NCBI GenBank assembly: GCA_009746045.1
Contig: RPFO01000156.1
Coordinates: 3,900,091-3,957,590, forward strand
Reading direction: 5' to 3'
Length of the DNA stretch: 57,500 bases
Source: Mesostigma viride
Taxonomy: Eukaryota; Streptophyta; Mesostigmatophyceae; Mesostigmatales; Mesostigmataceae
In this document: positions 38,536-49,900 of the stretch, in pieces
How positions within the stretch are numbered: position 1 is the stretch's first letter
How the letters are laid out: each line of letters starts with the position of its first letter
Program-made: the position numbers and the translations under genes
Notes under the pieces: generated by a model
The model's database searches: none
What the model saw: only the letters and a program-made list of their open reading frames with translations
Told to the model about the DNA's origin: nothing

Positions 38536-40995
38536 CAGCCAGAACATTTTCCAGAAGCTAATTATTTATTTAAAACTTCTAATGCGGACGGTGTATGGGT
38601 TATGGTACGCTTCTGGGCTTATGGGCGACATGGGGAGAAGAGGGACCTGGGCAGTTGGATGCGTCAAAGAGTCTCTATTTTTTCGTCGTGATGTCGCAGT
38701 CGCGCCTGGCGAAAACCAGGGCGAGCGCGAGCCATATTTTTCTTTTGCCGCAAGGCTGGGTGCTTCCCACGCGTCACCGTCCTTTAATATATATTTCTTG
38801 AGCTGGCCCGCGCAGCTGGCGGCCTGGGCGCACGTCAAGAACAAGGTTCCGACTGTCATTCTCAACCGCATCGTTCTAAGTAAGCGTGTTAAGCGGATTG
38901 TAACCTGTAACTCCCGCAGACGTGATAATTCCGGTTGCTTTCAATGCCCAACTTCGTGGTTTTGATTACGTTTGTGTCCGGGGAATAACGGAAGTTTGCT
39001 GGGCAGTACTTTCTTTTCCCGTTGCGTCACTGAAAAGGTAAACGGCCTTGCGTTATCAAAACAGCAGCAAGTAGAAGTCGCTGTGCTTAATTGCGATGTG
39101 GTAGTTTGATTCAACACATATACTGCCTTGTTGCTGAGAAGTTTTTCAAGGCTTGCTGGTATGTTGCCCATATGTTTCTAATGCTTCAACTCATGTCCAA
39201 GTGATCAAGACTGGCTTGGAAACTTGAGCTTGTCATGTTTACATTGTGCTTGTGTTACAACTTGTGCCTCTTTGCAGTATATGTTTCATATATAACGTAA
39301 GGGTTCAGCATCATGGTTTAGCACCGTGGTGGCAGCCGAGCCTCTACTAACGATCATGGACCTAACCTTGGGCCTTGGCAAGTATTTGCTTCATATTTCA
39401 CTCTTTGGACTGAGCTAGCTTTACACCTGCTGTTTGGCCTGCACCATGGTCCCTGGCTGCCAGTTACATTTTGTGCCCCCCCCTGGCAGGCTGCAGGGTC
39501 TAGGACTGCGAGGGTGTAACATAGACATGCTGTGGGCACCCTGGGTGCATTTTCAGGACCAGCCATGACCTGGCCATGCCTTCTTTCTTGGCATATTGTT
39601 GACTTGAGTGCTATTTGGTCACTCGCGTAGCGACCCCCCTGCATTCATAAATTGTAAACAATTATACAATGATCATATTTCATGGATGTTAAGCATTGCA
39701 ACTCTTGAACATATCATAAATGAACATGGTTCCATACCGTACCCATGGATTTGTTGACATGTGTGAGTTATTACAAATGGTATCCATGCTTAAAAATGTC
39801 CTCATTTGAGGACATTTTCTTGGTGATTAGACAAGTCTAGGAGTATCTACACTTGAAGGGCTTTCAGAAAATGCAATAATATCACGAGTCCATTATGTGA
39901 TTTGCAAGATATTGACTGTCAAAGTTGGACAAAAGACGATCATTTTCAGGTAAGCAAAAGCCCCTTAGATAATAACACCTGCTGGGAGGGTCAGGAACCT
40001 CAATATTAACATTGGACAATTTCATTGGATAGTGCCACCATGCTTTCCTTGGGTCAGACCGCACGGATAGCCCAACTGACCTATATAATCCGCTCACTTA
40101 CGTGTGTGGGTTACGCGCGCGTATGCAGCTATCCATGAATTGCCACAAACTTATGCATTGTATACAGCCACATAGGACTGTCAAAAGTGCTGGAAAACAA
40201 AGAAGTTGCTAAACCAGCACCAACGGAATGGCATCCTCCAAAGAAACACCACAAACTAAGCAGATTCGGGGCTAATAGACTCATACAGCAGGCATGGAAA
40301 CCTGATGCCAGAGGCACTGATACACTCGTGAAACAAGGATGTATAAACGACAGATTCCCGTGCAAACGACATGCAAGCACGTTGCCGTACCTGGCTCGAT
40401 AACGACCTTTCCGGGTTCTGCTGGCCGGGACCCTCATATCTCACACGGGCTAATGATTTCCAGGCATAGGCCGCCGTAGCCGGATAATGCATGCATCCAC
40501 CATGATTACCAGGTTGATGTTCTGTGCAAAGATGACCTATAAACGCATCCGAATTCACAGGGACGCTGCTGCGGATGTCCAGTACCAAAACTGGGTGCTC
40601 GGGCTGGCGAAGACTGCCCGGCCATAAGAAGAAAATCGAAATATGACGTGCCATTACTCATCTGGTACTGGCGACCAAGAAATCAGTAATTCTCTACCTG
40701 TATTTTCCCAATGCTATACATCTGGCCACCCCTGACCTACGAAAATCAAGCATCATCATTCTGACCAACATTCTGAACCGTTACAAGCCGCGAGACGCAA
40801 ATTTCCTTGACAATGGCACGCTGGCAGCCATATCTAGTTACGCGCGCGCGAGTGAAAATTTCCCGCCAAAGTCACGTGATACTTTCTCAATACACGTTGT
40901 AATTACCAGGCTATGGCGAATATTACCCCCAAACCTATGCATCACCTTCGTCCCTAAGTGTTCCCAGACCCACCGGACAGCTTCCCTCCGTCACA

Positions 40996-41033
40996 GGTGG
41001 CGCGGCGCTCATGGAATTGAGCGCCGCGCCACC
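40996..41033. repeat. perfect 16 bp stem hairpin
   Basis: GGTGGCGCGGCGCTCA (40996-41011), loop TGGAAT, and its exact reverse complement (41018-41033). It is very GC-rich against AT-rich surroundings and directly precedes the plastid-derived segment. Confidence 0.9.
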
Positions 41034-41144
41034 GGGGGTCAAACAGTTCGATATATCGAGCTTTTTCAGGAAAATAAACATCAATTAATTAATAAGTGCT
41101 ATTTAAAGATCTTATTAAAAAATATGTCATTCTTTTTTTAATTA

Positions 41145-41202
41145 GGGTCGCTCATTCAATGGTAGAGTACTCGGCTTTTAACCGACTAGTTCCGGGTTCG
41201 AA
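41145..41202 (+). pseudogene. trnK-UUU: partial plastid tRNA-Lys(UUU) gene
   Basis: Starts GGGTCGC, with the D-arm word AATGGTAGAG, anticodon loop CTTTTAA and T-arm GTTCGAA. It ends after the T-loop, so the 3' acceptor half is missing. The sequence fits plastid trnK-UUU and lies in AT-rich DNA next to a cysA fragment. It is a nuclear plastid-DNA remnant and should not be functional. Confidence 0.85.
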
Positions 41203-41204
41203 GA

Positions 41205-41606
41205 ATCATTTGATTGTTTACTAATAACAATTTGATGTGGTCTTATATTATAAAATTGTTTTTCTTGCATCAAAACAGATTGTTTTTCTGGAAAAGAAGA
41301 TAAAAGAAAATTTGTTATTTCATAATCAAAAGAAATTTTAATAACATAACCTAAAAGGCTAAACACAAATGGACTAGTTGCAGGTTGATCATATATATAT
41401 CTTGCGGCTTACCAATTTGTTCAATACGACCAGCATTAAATACAACAATTTCATCTGCAATTTCCATAGCTTCTTGTTGATCATGTGTGACAGTAATAGT
41501 AGTTATGGAAAATTTATTGTGTAAATCTCTTAACCATGCTCTTAAATTTTTTCTGACTCTTGCATCTAAAGCACCAAATGGTTCATCAAGCAACAAAACT
41601 TTGGGT
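41205..41606 (-). pseudogene. cysA: plastid cysA fragment (sulfate ABC transporter ATPase)
   Basis: Minus-strand reading gives Walker B/D-loop [16 protein letters not shown], the H-loop [14 protein letters not shown], and the C-terminal [11 protein letters not shown] 2 bp insertion then shifts the frame, which continues [16 protein letters not shown]. The start of the gene (Walker A) is missing at the right, where the TTAA element ends, and the tail is cut at the trnK remnant. cysA is plastid-encoded in many green algae and some early-diverging land plants. A non-functional nuclear insertion is the best reading. Confidence 0.9.
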
Positions 41607-41617
41607 ACTATGGGTTA

Positions 41618-42119
41618 CTGGGTTTTCACACTCGGGGTTTTTTCGGTCGAATTTCCGTTTTGGCCGGAAAAAATTCGACGAAACTTTTTCACACTGGGTT
41701 TTTCCGGTCCGAAACGGAAAAACGGGTCATTTCCGTTGATCCACCGTAATACCACTGAATTTGGCCAAATCAGGTGGAATTCAGTGGTATTGGGTGGTAG
41801 ACCCCCAATACCACTGGAATTCCACCCCAAGTGTGGCCGGGGGGCCGCCGCGCCACAAATTTTTACTTGTCCGGCCGAATAGGATGCGTCCACCTGGACG
41901 GTCGATATTCCCTTCGCATGCCCAATTCTTAACATGTCTGACCAGCCCACGGAAACAGCCGAAAAAAACTTGCCATTTTTTCGCAGCCCGTACAGCGTGT
42001 CAAGCCCGGCGCGTGCACGGCCCTGTTCCGGCGCATACCACTTTTGGTCGAAAGTCGGCCAAATTTCGCCGGAGCGTCCAAACAATTCGACTGGAAAAAA
42101 CCCGAGTGTGAAAACCCTG
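41618..42119. mobile_element. 502 bp MITE with TTA target duplication
   Basis: Imperfect ~36 bp terminal inverted repeats start CTGGGTTTTCACACTCGGG (left) and CAGGGTTTTCACACTCGGG (right, inverted). TTA flanks both sides (41615-41617 and 42120-42122), the PIF/Harbinger signature. A diverged copy of the terminal sequence lies inside at about 41687. No transposase. It inserted in the TTAA target copy of the neighbouring element. Confidence 0.85.
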
Positions 42120-42166
42120 TTAATGAGCGCAAAAAGAACGAGTGATCTTGACCAAGAAACGGCAAA

Positions 42167-42635
42167 GAAAACTGATAAAGCATGCGCCGCCACGTCTTCC
42201 TCAATAAATTGGCTGCAATGCATGCGCACGGTGACGGATGCAAGTCCGGTACAGTACTGGCGCGGCGCCCAGGTGCCACTGAACAGTTGTACTACAAAGA
42301 ACCCATGTGTACTGATTCTTTCGACATTGTACTACGTTTAGTCACTGTCTACTACAATCCAGGTGGTCATACCACCTCCTAGGCAGGTTGTGCTACACCT
42401 GAACGAATCTTTACTAGCCTGAGCTAGTTTGAACTAGTTTGAAGTAGATTGTACTATCCTGTAGTACCAATGAAGTACTACATCCAAGTACTTGGAAGCA
42501 GTCCAGAGGTCATTTGCAGGGACTTTCACCCTTTCCAGGAGCATTTCTCGCAGATCAGCCATGAGGCAGCGGCACCGACTCGCACTCCGCTCCCCTTAGT
42601 CGCAAATCAGGGAATCCAGATCCTAAGATCAACCA
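42167..42635 (-). repeat. element IV repeat A1
   Basis: Inverted copy of the type-I A repeat, 469 bp with a small deletion near 42477. Its outer end abuts the hexanucleotide array. Confidence 0.95.
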
Positions 42636-42638
42636 GTC

Positions 42639-42834
42639 CAGCTCCAGCTCCAGCTCCAGCTCCAGCTCCAGCTCCAGCTCCAGCTCCAGCTCCAGCTCCA
42701 GCTCCAGCTCCAGCTCCAGCTCCAGCTCCAGCTCCAGCTCCAGCTCCAGCTCCAGCTCCAGCTCCAGCTCCAGCTCCAGCTCCAGTTCCAGCTCCAGCTC
42801 CAGCTCCAGCTCCAGCTCCAGCTCCAGCTCCAGC
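42639..42834. repeat. (CAGCTC)n hexanucleotide array
   Basis: More than thirty copies with one T variant at about 42786. It lies at the outer boundary of element IV. The Pro/Ala and Trp/Ser dipeptide ORFs are artefacts. Confidence 0.97.
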
Positions 42835-42839
42835 TGTCC

Positions 42840-43138
42840 ACTAACTCGCGTATGATCCTCTCGAAGCTGCGCACTTGTGCTGCTGTCTGCTCAATTCAGT
42901 GCTGCGCGCCCAGCTGTGCCTGGCCCGGCGCGCGCGCACGTACACTTTTGTCCGCTTTTGTGCTGCGCGCCCGACTGTGCCTGGCCCGGCGCGCCTGCCC
43001 CTGCCCCTATGCTGCAAGTGCTAGTGCCCCCCCCCCGGGCACTAGCCTTTGTCGAAAATGCGCAGAAAACAAATTCCTTGCGCACGTCACCGGTCTGTGC
43101 ATAGTGGGCGCCCAGATGACATAGCTCGCGTCCGTGAC
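42840..43138. other. GC-rich spacer, no gene recognised
   Basis: Contains two copies of CTGTGCCTGGCCCGGCGCGC (42913-42932 and 42974-42993) and a C-run. No coding evidence. Confidence 0.55.
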
Positions 43139-43875
43139 ATAGAAGCTACCAACAAGGAATCGAACATAATTGGACCTTTGGCATGATTTCGCGGCTGTGT
43201 GAGTCTTCTGATCCGAAGGCATCTCACGTTTCGAAACAGCCCAACTGCGAAAAACCTCTTTACTGGAGAGGGGTGCCAATATGTCCGATATTGCTGCATA
43301 TATAGAAGATGACTCACCACTAGACCTAAGTGCGCAGGAGTACTAGTAACGCACGGACCTATGCGATATTCTAATATCGCCGAAGTAGGCAGGTTGACCA
43401 CGGCTAGAATCTGGTTGTAGTGTGATGTACAAACCTAGAGGACGTAGTCGAAACTAACTAGTATCAACCGATCTTACATGGTCGTCAGAAAGCATCAAAC
43501 GTGAAAACGCTAGCTGCCCAAATCTGAGATTCCGGGGAACACAGAAAGTACGAAAGCCTAGAAGCTACAAGCAAGGAATCGAACATTGGACCTTTGGCAT
43601 GATTTCGCGGCTGTGTGAGTCTCCTGATCCGAAGGCATCTCACTTAACGTTTCGAAACAGCCCAACTGCGAAAAACCTCTTTACCGGAGAAGGGTGCCAA
43701 TATGTCCGATATTGCTGAATCTATAGAAGATGACTCACCACTAGACCTAAGTGCGCAGGAGTACTACACACGGACCTATGGGATATTCTAGTATCGCCGA
43801 AGTAGGCAGGTTGACCACGGCTGGAATCTGGTTGTAGTGTGACGTACAAACCTAGAGGACGTAGCCGAAACTAAC
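43139..43875. repeat. ~320 bp tandem duplication with spacer
   Basis: 43139-43457 and 43557-43875 are about 95% identical by eye (both start TAGAAGCTAC, include GATTTCGCGGCTGTGTGAGTC, and end CGAAACTAAC). A ~100 bp unrelated spacer separates them. The identity of the repeated sequence is unknown. Confidence 0.9.
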
Positions 43876-44852
43876 GAGGTATGTACATGTATGTCTGTAT
43901 TGACCGATTGTGAGTCAGGTATGCATAGCCAGCCGTACAGACAGGGTTCCGGGAGCCGGCCCACCGGCAAGAGTCACGACAGATGACGTTCTACCCCAGC
44001 TAGGGTCAACCGTCATTCCCTAGACCGTGTCGAGCGGCCCTCGCGCGCCGGCTCAGCCCCGGACTTGACAGCATGCATGGCGATCGAGCGCTGGGCGCGG
44101 ACAATCCAGCCAGGTCAGGAAACGCGAACGGACACCCGTTTGAGGCGCCAGCGACTGACCGCCGCGCCAGCAGGGTGCGGCCCTTGCCGGCTCCCAGCCT
44201 GCACCATAGCAGCCTCCACCGGCCCTTGCCCGCTCCGCACAGGCGCCAGGACGAGAGGTCGCGCCCCGACTGGACGTGATACCGGCCCAGGAATGCCTGT
44301 CAGGCTGCGGGGCACGTATGCCCGTAATCGGGTTACTGTCCCCGGCCTTGCACCTTGTGGCTGGCGTCGTGGTCGACATTGATGTGGGATTCCCGCACCC
44401 GAGCCTTGAATCCCAATGCGATCGGTTTCTACTACCCTGATAGCTTGCGCTGCTGTGGGGGGTCCAACGACGGTGCTCATTCGGAGGGAAGGCACCTTCG
44501 GCTTGGTCAGCTTTCTCCTGCACTCACAGGTGCGGGCGCCGTTGTCCTCCGAGCCCCGGGGTTGCTGACTTGAATGAGTGTATTTTGTCAACTAATAGGG
44601 TGCTGTCCCTGTGAGGCAACACCGAGAAGACTGAACTGGCTTACTGCTCCGCTGGTGAACAGGGATCGGGACATAGTATTATCATAGTTGGTGCAGTATA
44701 TGCATGTATGATGATGGGTTCTAGTTGGTACACAGCAACCCATTGGTATGACTTTGTTTTGGTTTTCTTTGGAATTTTCCATGTTTGCGGTGGCTTTCCT
44801 GGTGCGCCCCCGGGTCGGACGATAGCCATCATCCCCCGGGGAGGGGGAGGAG
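43876..44852. other. sequence left of the LTR, no recognisable domain
   Basis: Contains GC-rich open stretches (44050-44590) without known motifs and ends in a polypurine tract GGGGAGGGGGAGGAG (44838-44852). It is probably the degraded 3' internal part of an LTR element. Confidence 0.45.
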
Positions 44853-45461
44853 TGTTACGGCCCTAACCCGTGTTTGGGCGTAACAATTCCTACAATAAAT
44901 TAGTTTGGTCAGTCGAAAGTCATTTTGATATTGTTTGAAGACTTTCGATAGTAATTATGCTAGATTCGGGGACCTGGCCGAGTTTTTCCAACAGTCGGCC
45001 CATGTACCCGTGGCCTTGCTTTCGGTTTGGTGTGTTACTGGTCTGTGCCCAGGACTGCCAGGTACCGGGTTGCCAGACTGGCGAAGGCCATGTGTAAATC
45101 TACGGCTAATATTGGGTAGGGATTGCGGCGCTAGAGGTCCGGCCCACAGCTGGCCCGCTGGCGTCGCACAGCCTAGGACAAATGTTGTAGGTGGCAATGG
45201 CTTCCGCATCTTTGGTTTGGAATGAAATCGACTTGAGTAAAACTCGTCTGCCACATCTGGCCTGCACTAATGCCCTTTGTGCAGTCCATGTAAATGCATA
45301 ACTTATGTAGTTGTGCATTCAGGGCCTAGCTAGTATTCCCGCCTACTAGTTAGCATTGGGCTACATTCCCGTAGTCCTCGCGGATAGCAGATTCCGGGTC
45401 CACTCAGGTGTGACTCACGCTAGAAAAGGATCTTTCGGAGTCGCTGGTGCGGCTCGTAACA
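44853..45461 (+). repeat. LTR, probably Gypsy-type (3' or solo)
   Basis: Begins TGTTACG and ends CGTAACA, a 7 bp inverted terminal pair. A polypurine tract precedes it directly, as for a 3' LTR. It contains AATAAA near 44896. No second LTR or pol is present in the window. Confidence 0.65.
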
Positions 45462-45632
45462 ACTACACAAGGCAAATCTTAGATCCAATATTTCATTAGC
45501 AACAAGAGAGCATGCCTTGCTGGAAGTTCAAATGACTAAAATTTATAATATACACAACATCAATGAGACAACAAGCACAGGCCAGAAACCCTGACTCATA
45601 CGCCCATGACGCAGCGCAATGGGCAATCATTA

Positions 45633-46878
45633 TTAAGAGCTTCCACTCGTCTCCAATGTCACTTGGATCTCCACGGTTGTGCGCTTGTCTGAGCCATCTG
45701 CCAATCGCTCGACCTTTAACACAACCGTATCCCCCACATTGTAGCCATCCAAGACTTTGAAGAGGTCCTTGGGACTCTTGACCTGCCAGCATGCGGAGAC
45801 AACATACTCTCACGTGCACTGTCAATGTGATTGCATGCCCGGGAAGCAAACGCCATATGCAGTTGTCCAAGTAACTGGAGACCCACGCAGACAATACTGA
45901 GGACGCGACTCTCGAAGGACAAAAGCAATCCGTAACTTTTTCCCTGAATAATGCCTCTGGTTATGGACTTAGGTGATGGAACATTCCCCTGGCAAGGGCG
46001 CTGTCTGGAAAGGAGAAGGTGCAGGAAAATACTTCAGGTCACTCAAGCATAGAATGCAGTCCTGACCCAAACTGCGGTAGTTACTGCGTCAAGTTCTAGG
46101 CTTAATAGAAAATCATATTTTTTAAGCTCAGCTCATTGTCTCACGGTTAACTCCCCCATCCATACTATTCTAGCATTTTCAAACCGTTTCTTCTCACCCT
46201 CAACTGTTGCATGATCGAGAAGAGTAATCTGCCAACGCTAATAACAGCAGTAGTAAGACAACACTCCCATATTCACCTTTTGTTTTACCTTGGGGTACTT
46301 TGTGGGACGCTGTGACGTGGCTTTCCACTCTAGCGAGAGACATACACTGAACCGATTCATTATACTACCTTAGATACCTAACCTTATACTACATGCAACA
46401 AACATTATACTGCTACCTTAGCTACCTAACCTTATACTTCGTGCAACAAACATTATACTACTACCTTAGCTACCTAAACTTATACTACATGCAACAAACA
46501 TTATACTACTACCTTAGCGAAGCAGCTTCTCCTTCACGCATCTATCGTAACATGCAACCATTTTGACATAAACATATTTGGTGCCACCTGTCATCTGCCA
46601 CCCATCAACGGCCACCCGTCACCTGCCACCCATCACGTACCACACATGAACATCCTGCGGTCAGTGCCCACCTCGTATTTGTCCACGCCCGTGATGACAT
46701 CTCCTGCGACGATGTTGCCGCCGAGACCTCTCCGGGTGGCCAGCAGGCCCGCCTTGATGGCCGCGCCGCCAGAGGGTAGCTGAGGGGGGCCAGGCAGCCA
46801 AGGCAGAGAGAGGAGAGAAAGAAATGGGGGGGGGGGGCGGGCGGGCGGGAGGGAGGGAGGGAGGGAGGGCGAGAGGGC

Positions 46879-46972
<94 letters not shown>

Positions 46973-49900
46973 GGGGCTTAAAGGCTGGTTTGCAGATAAT
47001 CAGTTACAAGGGCAAGCTTGCTTGAAGCCGTCAGAAGACGGCAAAAAGACAGCTTGCACTTTGCGAATTCCTCGCGCCACCACCCATTAGAGCCCTTATG
47101 AACCACCAACTTCGACCGCCGACCCGTCTTATGCACCGCCCTAAACCGGCGTCGCGCCACGATAAGGTTGGACCTACCTATATGGACTGCCTCAAAGTTC
47201 ACAAAATTCAGAAGTACGGCGGACCTCGTTAGATCGGGTCTCTCGCGGTCAGTCGGCGCTACGTGCGCGGCGCCGAGATGTGATTCTGCCGCGCCGCGCG
47301 AGATCGAACCACTTTTCTTCGTACCCACCCATCCGTAGCTACCGTAAGTCGGTTCCTACGTAGGGGTCGCCAGAACGGCGCCGCGCGACAGAACCGGCCA
47401 CGAGCTCCGCCTTGATTTCAGTCCGAGCCCGTTTAGGTCCGACGTCGGTGGTTGAGAAGGGCTCTATTGAGTTACACCAATGGATTTGCTTTTACACAAC
47501 TGTTCAAGACAGCGGTAGATGACACATGAGCCTATCAGGTTCACGTACCGGAGCATAATCCAACGGAAGGAGCCTGTCCAACGCACCGACAGAATGAGGG
47601 CTCCCTTTGTGATCTGCAGCTGCTTGGCGACGCGCTCGGACGCAAACTGCGCGTTCAGGCCCGCGCGTGTCAGCTGCCAGGGCGACAAGGCAGGAGCACG
47701 GGGGGGGATGACACGGGACAGGAGCGTGCACGCAGGGTACATGCGCAGCGACCACGGGGGACAGTGAGGAGTGAGGAATGAGGAATGAGGACAAATGGGC
47801 GTGCAACAGGGAGGCAATGGGTCGCACAAGTGACACGTGGCAGGGAGCAGGTGGGCAGTGGAGAGGATGGGATGGCAGGAGATTGTGGCAGGAGGCATGA
47901 GGAGGAAAAAGGGAATAGTAGTGATATGCAAAGAGGCATGACCAAACATGGATGAACAAACAATATCAGAAGAAGACATAGAAGCAACAGCAAGAAGAGA
48001 TAGGGATGGCGGAGTAATGATTGGAAGCAGGTTAAAAACAAGGCAACTTTCACATTCAACTCCCTCATTTCATATACCAGTGAGCCTAGTAAAAAAGAAC
48101 TCACCTTGCCTGCAAAGATGTGCCCTGTTGACATTGTTGTTTGGCTGACATGGAAGTTTATAGACAGCCCATCGTTGCCCCAGCCATTATGTGTACTCAC
48201 GATGTCAGCATGTGCTAGTGGCCTGCCCTCGTGCACCTTGCCCGCATGGGCACGCCCAGTTCATCGCACCGATCGAACCAACACACCAACCGCCATCCCC
48301 CCCCTCACCACGCCCACTTTGCCCCTCTCACCTTGCCCGCATTGATGAGCTGCGGCACCACACGCGCCACCGTGTCGATAGGGATGGCAAAGCCAACGCC
48401 GCTTGAGGTGCCTGGCACATAGGCGCCGAGGGTGCACACATGCGGGCGAGAAGACGCACACAAGAAGTCCACGTGGTTGTCAGCTACCACACGTAGTAAA
48501 CACAACTATAATAATAAAACAGTCAGCTACCTCACGTGGTGGACACAACTATAAATAATGATAAAACAGGGCACAGAGGCAGCACCCAAATCGGCGTATC
48601 ACCAAACACACAACATCGTCGTTTTACAATAGTTGTGAACACCCGCAAATGTTCACCACGCGCAGCTTCAAGTCTACAGATTTTCCCAGTAGGGATTTGC
48701 GACGATTAATTAAGGATTGGTACCGGCTTGCACAGAGTGCGAGGGCCACCTTGACCATGCAGCCGCCCGCAGGCAACCGACCACGTTTGGGCAGTGGAAT
48801 GATTGGACGTTCGTGCCCTCATGCTCCCCACTATATGAAGTACTTCCTGATTTCGATACACGCTGGACCTGGGGCATGGATCCAGGTAACTGACCAGGTT
48901 CGATCTGATTCCTGGACACAGCACGATGCATTCAAGGACGGTTAGGGCGCGTTACGGTCACCTACAGCCCTGCCGGGAGCCTGGTGTTGGGTCTGGGTTC
49001 AAAGCACGATGGAAAGTAAACAATTTTGCAAGGCTGTCTCGATCTCTCGTGAAATATCTTGTCCCCAGCCCTGCTTAAGAAGGATGCTGCATTACCAACA
49101 CGAAACGTAGCTATCATGGAAAGCAGGCCATATCTGGCCGCTACCTGCTCAGCCAATTCCTACAAAAAATATAGAGCAGGGCCGGGCACATGCGGCCCAG
49201 CAAACAGGAAGCTGTCAGGACATCACATGCAAACACATTCTTCTTGATAGATCTAGCCAGCACAACAACCAACACTAAAGCAGGGCACAATGAAGCAGGC
49301 TGTTGACAATAAGTCCAAGTAGACAACAGCTCGCTAGGGCATGCAACAGCAGATGCCACGTGCTCTGCCAGAAGCCTGCCCCCCTGACACCATCTTGTCC
49401 GACAATGCTCACAATGCACAGACGACGCGTTCCGCAGCGCCATCGCGGCGCGACACGTTCGCATGAACACGGATCTACCGATGCGCCACACAGCGACACG
49501 TTGCGGGGGCGTCCGGTTCCCCTCGTCACGGGTCAACGGAGGTGCCCTCGTCAACGATCGCCCGCGTCAACCAGCACTGATCCATGCACCTCTGCACTCT
49601 ACCGCAGTATGTGTGCTTTGTTTCCCATGCATCTTGCCACACATCGACCAAGTCCCCCTTGCGTCACCTGTCCGTGTGAAGATGGCCGTGTTGATGCCCA
49701 CCAGGCGCCCCTGGGAGTCAAGTAGGGGGCCACCGCTGTAGAACAAGAGTGCATCGAGGAAGAGATCATAGAAGTGGCTTGGGACACCAGCGAGGTCAGG
49801 GGTAAGGTGAAACTGAGCCCACTATACAAACAAGGTCTACTTTACTCATGAGTTTACTATGTTTTGAGCTCGCCGTGTGTGTGGTGGCATTGGACAAGCG

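Larger units (their letters stand above)
37168..41614. mobile_element. 4.4 kb TTAA-flanked element carrying plastid DNA
   Basis: The left end CCCATAGT (37168-37175) follows TTAA (37164-37167). The inverted right end ACTATGGG (41607-41614) is followed by TTA(A), whose last base was separated by a MITE insertion (41618-42119). TTAA plus CCC termini is the piggyBac pattern; the visible inverted repeat is only 8 bp, extending imperfectly. There is no transposase. The interior contains uncharacterised sequence (37176-41040) with intron-like TTTG-rich tracts, a strong hairpin, and trnK/cysA plastid DNA reaching to within about 10 bp of the right end. Confidence 0.65.
35610..42635 (-). mobile_element. 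element IV: chimeric, internally deleted tyrosine-recombinase retrotransposon
   Basis: Minus strand: A1 (42635-42167), leader (42166-42123), an insertion of a TTAA element and a MITE (42122-37164), leader remainder, ORF1 start (37136-37019), then a jump to pol (37018-35610), ending in mid-RT. The A repeat and ORF1 start match elements I/III, but pol is nearly identical to element II. The leader reads continuously once 37168-42119 is removed. Confidence 0.85.

Noticed and set aside
42449-42874. Pro/Ala and Trp/Ser dipeptide ORFs
   Set aside because: Translations of the (CAGCTC)n array.
44053-44591. 156- and 158-codon ORFs left of the LTR as Gypsy integrase
   Set aside because: No HHCC, DDE or chromodomain motifs could be seen in any frame.
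47464-47979. Continuous 171- and 188-codon minus-strand ORFs near 47.5-48.2 kb as separate genes
   Set aside because: Only 47587-47673 matches Deg8; the rest is intron read through from open frames.
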